DNA from: CAVPDA01 sp963702495
Lineage (GTDB): Bacteria; Pseudomonadota; Gammaproteobacteria; Burkholderiales; Rhodocyclaceae
Length of the DNA stretch: 64,000 nt
Direction of reading: 5' to 3'
NCBI GenBank assembly: GCA_963702495.1
Contig: CAVPDA010000007.1
Span: 62,001-126,000, forward strand
The translations under genes were made by a program, and so were the position numbers. Below are positions 40,078 through 48,621 of the stretch, in pieces. How positions within the stretch are numbered: the first letter of the stretch is position 1; each line of letters begins with the position of its first letter. The notes beneath the pieces are model-generated. The model did not search any database and was not told the DNA's origin. It saw only the letters and a program-made list of their open reading frames with translations.

Positions 40078-41256
40078 GTGCGCATTCCTCTCGCCTACAG
40101 CCTGCGCAACCTGTGGACGCGCAAGCTCACCACCGCGCTGACCGCGGGCGGCATGGCGCTCGTCGTGTTCGTCTTCGCCGCCGTCATGATGCTGGACGAG
40201 GGGCTGAAGAAGACGTTGGTGGAGACCGGTTCCTACGACAACGTCGTGATCATCCGCAAGGGCTCCGGCAGCGAGGTGCAGAGCGGCGTGGAGCGGCTGC
40301 AGGCGGCCATCGTCGAGAGCCAGTCGCAGGTTGCGCTGGGGCAGGGCGGCGAGCGCATGGTGTCGAAGGAAGTGGTGGTGCTGATCTCGCTCAACAAGCG
40401 CCAGAGCGCCGGCACGCCCGAGAAACCCTCCAACGTCGTGATTCGCGGCGTCACGCCCATGGGCCTGGCGTTGCGACCGCAGGTCAGGATGGCGCAGGGG
40501 CGCATGTTCCGGCCCGGCAGCGACGAGGTGATCGCCGGACGTTCCATCGCCGAGCGCTTCAGCGGCGCCGGGCTGGGGGAGACGGTGCGCTTCGGCGGTC
40601 GTGCATGGACGGTGGTGGGAGTATTCGACGCCGGCAGGACCGGCTTCGATTCGGAGATCTGGGGCGACGTCGATCAGCTCATGCCGGCGTTTCGCCGGCC
40701 GGTCTATTCCTCAGTCCTGCTCAAGCTGGCGAACGCCGCCAGCTTCGACGGCCTGTACCGGGCGGTGGAGGACGATCCGCGCGTCAAGCTGGACGTCAAG
40801 CGCGAGAGCCAGTACTACGCCGACCAGTCGGAAGCCCTGTCGAAATTCATCTCCTACCTCGGACTCACCCTGTCGGTGATCTTTTCCATCGGCGCCGTCA
40901 TCGGCGCCATGATCACCATGTACGCCGCAGTCGCCAACCGCACCGCCGAGATCGGCACGCTGCGCGCCATCGGCTTCCGCCGCAGCTCGGTGCTGGCGGC
41001 GTTCCTGGCCGAGTCGCTGTTCCTCAGCCTGCTCGGCGGCATCCTGGGCGTGCTGCTGGCTTCGACCATGCAGCTCTACACCATCTCCACCATGAACTGG
41101 CAGTCCTTCGCCGAACTCGCCTTCAGCTTCACGCTCACGCCGGCGATCGTGGCCAAGAGCCTGGCCTTTTCCCTGGTCATGGGACTGGTAGGTGGCGTCC
41201 TGCCCGCCGCCCGCGCCGCGCGCATGAACATCGTCAACGCCCTGCGTGCCGCTTGA
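40078..41256 (+). CDS. FtsX-like ABC permease 2
   Basis: A 392-aa permease starting at GTG. It has an N-terminal helix (ALTAGGMALVVFVFAAVMML), a periplasmic MacB-PCD-like domain and three C-terminal helices with NRTAEIGTLRAIGFRRSSVL. With permease 1 it would form a LolCE-like heterodimer. Export of a lipoprotein, lipid or peptide is possible; the substrate is unknown. Confidence 0.82.
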   Translation: MRIPLAYSLRNLWTRKLTTALTAGGMALVVFVFAAVMMLDEGLKKTLVETGSYDNVVIIRKGSGSEVQSGVERLQAAIVESQSQVALGQGGERMVSKEVVVLISLNKRQSAGTPEKPSNVVIRGVTPMGLALRPQVRMAQGRMFRPGSDEVIAGRSIAERFSGAGLGETVRFGGRAWTVVGVFDAGRTGFDSEIWGDVDQLMPAFRRPVYSSVLLKLANAASFDGLYRAVEDDPRVKLDVKRESQYYADQSEALSKFISYLGLTLSVIFSIGAVIGAMITMYAAVANRTAEIGTLRAIGFRRSSVLAAFLAESLFLSLLGGILGVLLASTMQLYTISTMNWQSFAELAFSFTLTPAIVAKSLAFSLVMGLVGGVLPAARAARMNIVNALRAA

Positions 41257-41259
41257 GGG

Positions 41260-41417
41260 AGCCATGCCTGTCGATATCCTTGCGGCAGCGGTGATCAAGT
41301 TCGTGCCAGGTTCTATCCACGCGGCCGGACCTGATTCCGCCGCAGTACGTCGCCCGCATGCAGTCCCTGCAGGACCGCGAGGCGCCGATTCCGCTCGATG
41401 TCGTGCGTGGTCGCTGA
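41260..41417 (+). pseudogene. Remnant of an ABC1/AarF/UbiB-type kinase gene
   Basis: The frame from 41304 encodes CQVLSTRPDLIPPQYVARMQ and then SLQDREAPIPLDVVRGR before a stop at 41415-41417. This is the hallmark GQVLSTRPDLIPPEY / LQDR region of ABC1-family kinases. Just upstream, in another frame, VIKF corresponds to the preceding FVKFGQ, so there is a frameshift at about 41303. Only about 50 codons survive and the kinase core is absent. Confidence 0.65.
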
Positions 41418-41515
41418 CGCGGCGCATGGCCATGGACCGTCTTGCGCGCGAGGCGTGGCGCGGCCGGCCGCCATGGCCTCCTCAAGGATCGCCTTGTGCC
41501 ACCGATATCGCGTGA

Positions 41516-42754
41516 ATGCGCGATGCCCTCCAACTGGAAAACGAGTCTCTTCGCCGGCAGATCGAAGCGCTGCTGCTGCAGGCGCGCAAGAACGAGGAGA
41601 AGATGCGCCGCTTCGACCAGTTGGAGCGACGCCTGATCGGGACGCGCTCCCTGGTCGAACTGGTCGGGCTGCTCCTGGTGGATTACAGGGCTGCCTTTGA
41701 ACTCGATGCCGTGACGCTCGCGCTGGTGGACCCGCAGTACGAGAGTGCGCGCATCCTGGAGGCAGACAGCGGGGACGCCGCCGCAATGGCCGGCCTGTTA
41801 CTGCTCGACACGGCAGCCGGGCTGGAGAACCTGTACCGAGGAAGCGCCAATCCAGTCCTGGGAGCCTACGAGCACGGTCCGCATGCCGCGCTGTTCGGTG
41901 CAGCGAGTTCCAGCATCGCCTCCGTCGCCCTGCTGCCGCTGATGCGCCATGGGGAACTGATCGGCAGCCTCAATCTGGGCAGCAGCGAAGCGCAACGCTT
42001 CGCCGCCGGCAGCGGCACCGATCTCCTGGCACACCTGGCCGCGATCGTCGCGGTCTGCCTCGACAGCGCACTGAACCACGAGCGCTTGAAGCTGGCGGGG
42101 CTCACCGACGCCCTCACCAATGTGAGCAACCGGCGTTACTTCGAACGCCGCTGCCTGGAGGAAATCACCTACGCCCATCGCCACGCGCTGCCGCTCACCT
42201 GCATGTTCCTCGACATCGACCGATTCAAGCGCATCAACGACACACTGGGGCATCTGGCAGGCGACGAAGTCCTGCGCAAGGTGGCGAGACTGATCAAGTC
42301 GGAACTGCGCGGCAGCGACATCCTCGCCCGCTATGGCGGCGAAGAGTTCGTCGTGCTCCTGCCGCATACGGCCATCCGCCACGCGGGCGAGATCGCGGAG
42401 CGCATTCGCGGCGCGGTCGCCGCCCGGCCGTTCGAAGCCTTGCCCGGCGAAGAACTCGCGGTCACCCTGTCCATCGGCATCGCGGCGCTGCCCGGTCCGT
42501 CACCGGAAAAGGACAACAGCGTCCTGGCCGGCAATCTCGTTGCCGCGGCCGACAAAGCGCTCTATCAGGCCAAACAGACTGGACGAAACCGGGTGGTCAG
42601 CGAACTCATCCGTCCTCCCGCCCGGCGCCACTGGAAATCGGTGTGCCATCGCGTAATGCGCGGGTCGTTTCGACCGGCACGCCGGACCCGCTTCCCGGTA
42701 TTCGACCTGCGCCGGGCGAAGCGCCTCATTCTCGCCGCAGCTTTCGGCCGCTAG
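41516..42754 (+). CDS. DUF484/GAF-like sensor diguanylate cyclase
   Basis: A 412-aa protein. A short coiled-coil start (LENESLRRQIEALLLQARKN) is followed by a DUF484/GAF-like sensory domain (about 35-190) and a GGDEF domain (about 195-360). The active-site motif is RYGGEEFVV, and an I-site RGSD lies five residues before GGEEF. It should make cyclic di-GMP with product inhibition. The C-terminal 45 residues are basic and unusual (SVCHRVMRGSFRPARRTRFP). A DUF484 N-terminal segment found in longer family members is missing. No obvious ribosome-binding site precedes the ATG. Confidence 0.85.
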   Translation: MRDALQLENESLRRQIEALLLQARKNEEKMRRFDQLERRLIGTRSLVELVGLLLVDYRAAFELDAVTLALVDPQYESARILEADSGDAAAMAGLLLLDTAAGLENLYRGSANPVLGAYEHGPHAALFGAASSSIASVALLPLMRHGELIGSLNLGSSEAQRFAAGSGTDLLAHLAAIVAVCLDSALNHERLKLAGLTDALTNVSNRRYFERRCLEEITYAHRHALPLTCMFLDIDRFKRINDTLGHLAGDEVLRKVARLIKSELRGSDILARYGGEEFVVLLPHTAIRHAGEIAERIRGAVAARPFEALPGEELAVTLSIGIAALPGPSPEKDNSVLAGNLVAAADKALYQAKQTGRNRVVSELIRPPARRHWKSVCHRVMRGSFRPARRTRFPVFDLRRAKRLILAAAFGR

Positions 42755-42947
42755 TGCTCTCAAGGGCAGGTCTCGAAAGGGGCCGCCAGACTCCTTACAC
42801 GTGGTATGGTCTGAAGCCGCGCCGGGCCATCGCGGCCTCGTTGCCGGGACTCGTGCCGCGTCGGCAGGTTCGGTGGCGGGAATAAACCGGTGCGTCCGCC
42901 TGTTTGTGCAGGTGTATCGTTCTCGGACTCTTGAAAGGAATGCATCG

Positions 42948-43313
42948 ATGAAGATCCTTCGTACCCTCCTGCCCGCTGCCGCCATCCTCCTTCCCGCCCT
43001 CGCGTTCGCCCAGGCGCCGACCAAGGTCGAAGGCGGCATGATTACCAATGCGGCGGGGATGACTCTCTATACCTTCGACAAGGACGAAGCCGGCAAGAGC
43101 ATGTGCAACGGCCCCTGCGCCGCCAACTGGCCGCCCCTGATGGCCGGCGCCGATGCCAAGCCCGCCAGTGACTACACCATCATCAACCGCGACGACGGCG
43201 GCAAGCAGTGGGCCTACAAGGGCAAGCCACTCTATTATTGGGCCAAGGACCAGAAGCCCGGCGACAAGACGGGTGACGGCTTCAACAACGTCTGGCACAT
43301 CGCGAAGCCCTAG
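42948..43313 (+). CDS. Secreted COG4315-type repeat protein
   Basis: A 121-aa exported protein with signal peptide (about 1-21, ALAFAQA). It contains two copies of the lipoprotein-with-Yx(FWY)xxD motif (TLYTFDKDEAGKSMCNGPCA and PLYYWAKDQKPGDKTGDG). The two cysteines in MCNGPCAANWPP are conserved in this family. The function is unknown; such proteins often accompany redox or stress genes. The ribosome-binding site is AAGGAA. Confidence 0.85.
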   Translation: MKILRTLLPAAAILLPALAFAQAPTKVEGGMITNAAGMTLYTFDKDEAGKSMCNGPCAANWPPLMAGADAKPASDYTIINRDDGGKQWAYKGKPLYYWAKDQKPGDKTGDGFNNVWHIAKP

Positions 43314-44243
43314 CAGCCTGGAAATTTCACCGGGGCCGCGCGCGATCGCGCAGAGATCGCGCCCGGTCTGCGATCGCCGCCGGTGCAGACGAATTCCAAT
43401 GGGATAGCGATCGGTCCGGCGCTACGGAACTGCCCGTTGCGGCGTCGTCGGGGCCGCGTTGCCTGACGCTGCGACCGGGCTGACGAAATTCCAATGGGAT
43501 AGCGTCGGTCCGGCGCTGCGCAACTCCCCCTCGCGGCGTCGCCGGGGCCTCGTTGCCTGACGCTGTCGCTGTCGAAGACGCGTCCCCCGGTCACAAGGCC
43601 CTGCGTTCGACGCAGTCCATGCAGCGAGCTGTCGAACCGCTTGCTCCGCCGGCCGGGAGCGCTGCCGGCCGCAGACGCCGGATAGCCCCCGTCGTCTGGC
43701 CGGACAAATCGGGACGACGCGACGGCTCCAATCGGGGGGTATCGACCCAAGCCCTGGATGCACCGCGCACACAACGCCCACGCCACACGGGGTCCGGACA
43801 GGCCGTGGGCACAGGGTGTGTGCGCGGGATCCAGAGGCCCACACGGTACACCGAGCCGGCAGCCGGAGGAACGACAATTGTCAATGCCAGCGCCATGTCC
43901 GGCGATAGGCGCCCTCGATACCGGTCCGGCGGACTTCCGTCGATAGCCGGTCCGCAGGGTGGCGTCCGGTTCCGGGGATGCCGGCGTTTGCACGAACCGG
44001 TCGATCGTCGGGCGGCTACCCTTTCCAGCGTCAAACCCCACGCCGCCCCGCGCGCCACGCACGCGAACATCGTGGTCAGCTTCCAGGGCGATCGCGGAAT
44101 GTGACGCGCCCCGGTGTGTATGGGGCCGACTCTCCGCCAGAGTTGGCATGAGTCCGCACCGAAGAGATGATCCATTCGTGACGCTGCCGTGACTTCTGCG
44201 AGGGACACTGCAACCGTGGCTTTCATCGAACGGGAGCGCAGCC
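43314..44243. other. Gene-poor 930-bp stretch
   Basis: No convincing gene is seen on either strand. Open frames exist (for example a 211-codon minus-strand frame at 43591-44226), but they are Arg/Pro/Thr-rich without recognisable motifs or ribosome-binding sites. The left part contains a 93-bp tandem repeat. Probably decayed sequence. Confidence 0.5.
43388..43573. repeat. 93-bp imperfect tandem repeat
   Basis: Two copies begin at 43388 and 43481. They share GACGAATTCCAATGGGATAG (the second copy has one extra A), CGGTCCGGCGCT, GCGGCGTCG and CGTTGCCTGACGCTG. Several substitutions separate the copies, so the duplication is not recent. Confidence 0.8.
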
Positions 44244-44495
44244 ATGGGTACCGTCCTCAACCTCAGGATCTACCGCTACGGCAAGGCAAGAAGCGGCGCG
44301 CGCGATGATGCGGAACGAGTGTGGGGCTGCAATGTTTGCGGTGGTTCCACCTGGACGTTGTCAACGTCCACCGAGATCCGTTGCGCCGCTTGCGGCTCGG
44401 CGGCAGGAAATCTGACGGCAGTTCAGACCGGTGACGCGGCGAGGTGCCCCGGTCCGTCCGAGTTGCGCGGTGCCATGGAGAGCTTCTGTGCGTGA
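44244..44495 (+). CDS. Small zinc-ribbon protein
   Basis: An 83-aa protein with two cysteine pairs, CNVC and CAAC, about 18 residues apart, forming a likely zinc ribbon. A basic start precedes them (IYRYGKARSGARDDAERVWG). The ribosome-binding site is GGGAGC. I do not recognise it. Small zinc-ribbon proteins of this kind are seen in phages as well as in chromosomes; no other phage gene is near. Confidence 0.5.
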   Translation: MGTVLNLRIYRYGKARSGARDDAERVWGCNVCGGSTWTLSTSTEIRCAACGSAAGNLTAVQTGDAARCPGPSELRGAMESFCA

Positions 44496-44577
44496 CGTGG
44501 TGGCGCCGTCCATCAGGCTGATCGGACGGCTTCCACCGCGTTGCGATCCGCGCCTTTTCGCCGTCCTGCCATTGCTT

Positions 44578-44836
44578 CGGGCGCCGAGGTGGTCGAGTTG
44601 CGGCCCGACCGGCACCACGCCGCTCGGGTTGAGCGACTTGATCGAGTAGTACCCGGTCTTGATGTGCTCCGCATTCACGCTCGCCGCAAAGGCGGGCAGG
44701 GCGAGCAGGCGGCGCAGGTACGCCAGCATGGAAGGGTACGACGAGAGTGGCCGGCAGGCTGCACTTGAACAGGCTGTACCAGGCCAGATCGAAGCGGACC
44801 AGGGTGACGAAGGCGCGGATGTCTCTGTCGTCGCGC
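44578..44836 (-). pseudogene. Remnant of a glutathionyl-hydroquinone reductase (YqjG-type GST)
   Basis: On the minus strand RDIRAFVTLVRFDLAWYSLF-KC is followed, in another frame, by YPSMLAYLRRLLALPAFAAS and HIKTGYYSIKSLNPSGVVPV-GPQLD. This is the C-terminal part of YqjG-type enzymes (LVRFD, YPNL..YLRDLYQ, HIKRHYYGSHKTINPTGIVPLGP). The frames switch at about 44737-44741 and the N-terminal two thirds are absent, so the gene is dead. Confidence 0.7.
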
Positions 44837-44924
44837 GTATGGCCGTCGGAGAAACAGCTTATGCGGCAAGCCGCTGCGGATAAACTCCGTGCTCGCAGAT
44901 GTGCCGTTCCTCTTGCCGAGACAA

Positions 44925-45824
44925 TTACCAGCCCGGGCCGGTGCGCGAGAAGCGTTCGCCGAGGAATTCGATCAGCACGCGCACCTTGGGCGACACATGC
45001 TTGCGGGTCGGATAGACGGCGTAGATTCCCAGTTCGATGGAGCGGAACTCGGGCATCAGTTCCACCAGCGTGCCGGCCGCAAGATCCTCGGCGACCAGGA
45101 AGCTGGGCTGCAGGATCACGCCCTGGTGCGCCAGCGCCATGGCGCGGCAGGTGTCGCCGCTGTTGGTGTGCATGCACGGGGCGGTCTTGACGCTGACCCG
45201 GCCCGCGGGGCCGTCGAAATGCCACTCGTCCCGGGTGGACCAATAGCTGTAGGAGATCACTGCGTGGCCTGCCAGTTCGGCGGGGTGGCGCGGTGCTCCA
45301 TGCGCTGCAAGATACCGAGGCGAGGCGCACAGCACCATGCGCGTTCTCGCCAGGCGTTTGCTGATCAGCGTCGAACTGGCCAGGGTGGCGATGCGGATGG
45401 CCAGATCGTAGCCTTCCTCCACCAGATCCACCACGCGGTCGGCCAGCGTCACATCGAGCGTGACCTGGGGATGGCGCTCGCGGAACTCGCCCCACAGCGG
45501 CGCCAGATGGCGGATGCCGAAGGTCACCGGGGCGTTCACCCGCAGCAGTCCGCTGGCGGCGCCGCTGCGCGAGTTGATCTCCGCCTCCGCTTCGTCGATG
45601 TCGGCCAGCACTTCCTTGCAGCGCGCATAGAATACCTGTCCCTCCTCGGTCAGGGACAGCCGCCGCGTGGTGCGGTGCAGCAGCCGCACCCCGAGGCGGG
45701 CTTCCAGGTCGCCGACATGACGTGACACCGCGGCCTTGGACAAGTCGAGCGCCTCGGCGGCCCTGACGAAGCTGCCCGCGTCCACCACCGCGCTGAAGGT
45801 TTGCATTTCGAGGAAGCGGTCCAT
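44925..45824 (-). CDS. LysR-family transcriptional regulator
   Basis: A 299-aa regulator. It has an N-terminal winged helix-turn-helix (FSAVVDAGSFVRAAEALDLS, then KAAVSRHVGDLEARLGVRLL) and a C-terminal effector-binding domain. It is transcribed divergently from the extradiol dioxygenase-like gene, with 128 bp between starts. This is the usual arrangement in which a LysR protein controls its neighbour. The effector is unknown. Confidence 0.88.
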   Translation of the reverse strand: MDRFLEMQTFSAVVDAGSFVRAAEALDLSKAAVSRHVGDLEARLGVRLLHRTTRRLSLTEEGQVFYARCKEVLADIDEAEAEINSRSGAASGLLRVNAPVTFGIRHLAPLWGEFRERHPQVTLDVTLADRVVDLVEEGYDLAIRIATLASSTLISKRLARTRMVLCASPRYLAAHGAPRHPAELAGHAVISYSYWSTRDEWHFDGPAGRVSVKTAPCMHTNSGDTCRAMALAHQGVILQPSFLVAEDLAAGTLVELMPEFRSIELGIYAVYPTRKHVSPKVRVLIEFLGERFSRTGPGW

Positions 45825-45952
45825 TGTCTCAATATCCGGAATAGTTGGTATCAGGATAGGTGGTTTATCTCGGGAATGCTAGAGTCTAGGATTCGACCCG
45901 TGCAGCGGGCGCCTCGCCGCGCCTTCTCCCCCGATTGATCCTGGAGGAAATC

Positions 45953-46762
45953 ATGAACGCCGCCCCCGTCCTGTTCATCTCCCACGGCGCCCCGACCTTT
46001 GCCCTCGAACCGGGAATTCTCGGTCCTCGCTTGCGCGCACTGGGCGAGAAACTGTCCGGGTCACGGGCGGTGCTGGTGGTGTCGCCCCACTGGCAGACGC
46101 GCGACCTGAGGATCATGGCGGGAACTGCGCCGGCGACGATGCACGACTTCGGCGGTTTCCCGCCGGCACTCTACGCACTGAACTATCCGGCGCCCGGCCA
46201 CCCGCAGTACGCGGCGGAGGCCGCTCGCCTGCTGACCGCGGCCGGATACAGCGTGTCCCTGGATGAGCGGCGCGGCCTCGATCACGGTGCCTGGGTGCCG
46301 CTGCGGCATCTGCTGCCGGGGGCCACGGTCCCTGTGTTCCAGGTTTCGATGCCGGTCACGCTCGATGCGGCCGGCGCCCTGCGGCTGGGTCGGACTCTGG
46401 CGCCGCTGCGCGAGCAGGGGGTGGTGATCGTCGGCTCCGGCAGCCTGACCCACAACCTTTCCGACCTGCGTCCGCCCGGTTCCGGCGAGATCGCCTACGC
46501 CCGCGAGTTCTCCGACTGGGTGCGCAAGGCGGTGACCGGCAACGCGGCCGACGATCTGGCGGCCTATCGCCGGCTGGCGCCCCATGCGCAACGCGCTCAT
46601 CCCAGCGAGGAGCACTTCCTGCCCCTGCTGGTGGCCGTCGGCGCCCGCGCCGAGGGCGAGGCGGCGCAGGTCATCGAAGGCGGCATCAGCTACGGGGTGC
46701 TTGCGATGGACTCCTACGCCTGGGGCATCGCGGACGAGGGCGCGGGGCGGCTCGCGCATTGA
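45953..46762 (+). CDS. DODA-type extradiol dioxygenase (LigB/YgiD family)
   Basis: A 269-aa protein. FISHGAPTFALEP at the N-terminus holds the first metal His, SPHWQT the second, and the later LDHGAWVPLRHL and GSGSLTHNL motifs complete the LigB/DODA pattern. Members are non-heme iron or zinc enzymes that open catechol-type rings (4,5-DOPA dioxygenase-like) in the cytoplasm. The ATG at 45953 follows GGAGGAA. Likely regulated by the divergent LysR protein. Confidence 0.85.
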   Translation: MNAAPVLFISHGAPTFALEPGILGPRLRALGEKLSGSRAVLVVSPHWQTRDLRIMAGTAPATMHDFGGFPPALYALNYPAPGHPQYAAEAARLLTAAGYSVSLDERRGLDHGAWVPLRHLLPGATVPVFQVSMPVTLDAAGALRLGRTLAPLREQGVVIVGSGSLTHNLSDLRPPGSGEIAYAREFSDWVRKAVTGNAADDLAAYRRLAPHAQRAHPSEEHFLPLLVAVGARAEGEAAQVIEGGISYGVLAMDSYAWGIADEGAGRLAH

Positions 46763-47223
46763 CTCCGGCGAGGCCTCGAACGCGCGACCGTAGTCTCGGG
46801 GACGCCGCCGGCGTCGAGAAAACGCGCCAAGGCGACATCGGCCGTGGACATGTGCGCCGCCAGTTCGCCGGCCACCCGGGACAGCGCTCGACGCAAGGCG
46901 GAACGCTCTTCCGGCGGGAAACCCGGAGCGGCATCACGGATGCGGCGCGCGATGCCGTTGAACCCGGCCTCCAGTGCCGCATGGGCTTCCACATGGCGGT
47001 CGAGATCGGGAAATGCGCTGCGGCGCATCAGCGATTCCTCGCCCACGTAGTCCGCGCGCAGCCCTTCCAGCAGCCCGATGGCGCAGGCGATGGCCTCTTC
47101 CCGGGTACCCCCGTCGAGGGCACGCCAGAGACTGCCAAGGCTCCCGCTCACCCGCCAATGAACTCTGTCCAGGTCGCGGCGGCCGGTGCTCGGCAGGTCA
47201 GGCAAGGATGGGTCGTCGGTCAT
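46714..47223 (-). CDS. Hemerythrin-like protein
   Basis: A 169-aa all-helical protein. The pattern VHWRVSGSL, then YVGEESLMRRSAFPDLDRHV-EAH and AAHMSTADVALARFL matches the spacing of the His/Glu/Asp ligands of bacterial hemerythrins, with some substitutions. It would bind a di-iron site and O2 or NO. The last about 30 residues are Arg/Ser/Pro-rich. Its end overlaps the dioxygenase gene tail by 49 bp on the opposite strand. Confidence 0.68.
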   Translation of the reverse strand: MTDDPSLPDLPSTGRRDLDRVHWRVSGSLGSLWRALDGGTREEAIACAIGLLEGLRADYVGEESLMRRSAFPDLDRHVEAHAALEAGFNGIARRIRDAAPGFPPEERSALRRALSRVAGELAAHMSTADVALARFLDAGGVPETTVARSRPRRSQCASRPAPSSAMPQA

Positions 47224-47607
47224 GGCAGCGGAATGCAGTTTGCGTTGGCGGCAAGTCTACCCCAGGCCGAGGTCCGCGCCGACAGGAACGGTGGCATGCG
47301 CGTCCATGCCCTCGGGAATCGGATGCCGGCGCCCGAGGGGCAATCCGGTAGCGATCATCCGGCCGCGTCCTGTAGGAATACTCCGGCATCGCTCGTCTGC
47401 GCTTCCGACGCAGATGCAGAAGCCCGCCGATATTCTCTCCTACGGGATCGGGATACGATCGATTCGCAAGCCGGATCTCGAACAAAATCGGTATGCGTGC
47501 ACCCCCACCCCCAACAGAGAAAGCGTCTTACCGGAGCGGTTCCCGCAGAGCACCCCGGGGCCGCAATCCGGAAGGCAGCGAAGGATCGAATCAAAGGAGA
47601 ATCGCGA
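47224..47607. other. Intergenic stretch without a visible gene
   Basis: 384 bp between the hemerythrin-like gene and the small ORF at 47608. No frame with a ribosome-binding site, no hairpin terminator and no recognisable motif was found. Confidence 0.4.
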
Positions 47608-47715
47608 ATGACAGCAAGCAAGCAACTCATCGTCTCCCGCAGCGCATGCCGGGAAGCAGCCGCATCGAGGGTCCGTCTCATGGTCGAGGCCGGTGCCCGG
47701 ATGTTTCGACGGTAG
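47608..47715 (+). CDS. 35-aa basic peptide
   Basis: A short frame with a strong ribosome-binding site (AAAGGAG, seven bases before ATG). The peptide starts MTASKQLIVSRSACREAAAS and is helical and basic. It heads a run of small unknown genes on the plus strand. Coding is suggested mainly by the ribosome-binding site. Confidence 0.35.
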   Translation: MTASKQLIVSRSACREAAASRVRLMVEAGARMFRR

Positions 47716-47794
47716 CTGCTGCCTCCCGCAGGCGCAGTGCAGGGGCGGCGACCGGGTCGCCGCAACAGGAACGATGCAGTGGAGGGATGAGCCA

Positions 47795-48115
47795 ATGCAA
47801 GTGAGACGCGCAGAAGTGGTTCGGGCGGCCAGCCCCGAATTCGTCGTCGATGCGGCAGGAAACACACGCCGCTACACGACCTGGAGCGGGCGGCGATTGG
47901 ATGACGGCTATTACCTGGCCTTGTGGCCGAGACGGTGTGCCTCGGACCAGTACGACGCCCGGGTTCGCTACTTCGGCCCGTGCGCGAGCGCAACGGAAGC
48001 CAGGTTTCTCGCGCTCAGTGCGCGCGCCCTCGGCCTGCTGGATCCGGTGTCGAGTCGGCGGCGGTCCGCCGCACTTCCCAAGTCTGCGGGGGTCGCCGCA
48101 TTCGGGGCCGCCTGA
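47795..48115 (+). CDS. Small hypothetical protein
   Basis: A 106-aa protein with ribosome-binding site GGAGGGATGAGCC. It contains DDGYYLALWPRRCASDQYD and RYFGPCASATEARFLALSAR, suggesting a short beta sheet followed by a helix. There is no signal or membrane segment. I do not recognise it. Confidence 0.5.
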   Translation: MQVRRAEVVRAASPEFVVDAAGNTRRYTTWSGRRLDDGYYLALWPRRCASDQYDARVRYFGPCASATEARFLALSARALGLLDPVSSRRRSAALPKSAGVAAFGAA

Positions 48116-48179
48116 GATGCGATCCGGCCGCGCCGCGGGATCGCGCCAAATCACAGATAAACGGTTAGCGGAGGTCACC

Positions 48180-48200
48180 ATGTACAAAAGAATCGAATAG
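48180..48200 (+). other. Hexapeptide leader frame with consensus ribosome-binding site
   Basis: ATG behind GGAGGTCACC opens MYKRIE and then a TAG. The next gene starts 1 to 28 bases later in another frame. It may be a leader peptide, or the start of a gene broken by a frameshift. Confidence 0.3.
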
Positions 48201-48228
48201 CTTGCCCGAGGGAGCGATCCTGCTCGAG

Positions 48229-48621
48229 ATGTGGTCGGAGAACCTCGCGCTCAAGGCCAGGCTGGACGCAGCGCCGTGGCTGCGGCGGGTCCAACAGACA
48301 GAGTTCGACACCCTTCTCAGCGCGGGCTGGGGTGGTCGCGGCACGAAGGCGATGCTGGTGCGATTCTTCGAGTCGCAGAACGACGAGGTGGAGATCCTGG
48401 TCCGCTATGCGGTACAAGCCGGCACGGACGTCTGCTTCCGCCTGGATCGGGATGCCGCCGTCACCTGGTTGCGGCGTCACCGGCCGGAGCTTCGGCTCGA
48501 TGGCGTCTTCGAATGCGACATGGCGGGAAGAGATCGGCCAAGGCTTTTGCGCCCCGCTACAGGCGCAGCAACGATGGAGCACCTGCGGCTGAGATTGTCG
48601 GGCGCCGGGAGTCGCACATGA
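48229..48621 (+). CDS. Hypothetical protein of a small-gene cluster
   Basis: A 130-aa product from the ATG at 48229 (139 aa from a TTG at 48202). It has an alpha/beta pattern: ENLALKARLDAAPWLRRVQQ, LVRFFESQNDEVEILVRYAV and FRLDRDAAVTWLRRHRPELR. The family is not recognised. The only good ribosome-binding site (48168-48174) serves the hexapeptide frame, so the true start is uncertain. Its stop overlaps the following ATG (ATGA). Confidence 0.5.
   Translation: MWSENLALKARLDAAPWLRRVQQTEFDTLLSAGWGGRGTKAMLVRFFESQNDEVEILVRYAVQAGTDVCFRLDRDAAVTWLRRHRPELRLDGVFECDMAGRDRPRLLRPATGAATMEHLRLRLSGAGSRT

Noticed and set aside
43591..44226. A 211-codon minus-strand hypothetical gene
   Set aside because: No ribosome-binding site, composition unlike a folded protein, and it overlaps the repeat-bearing decayed stretch.
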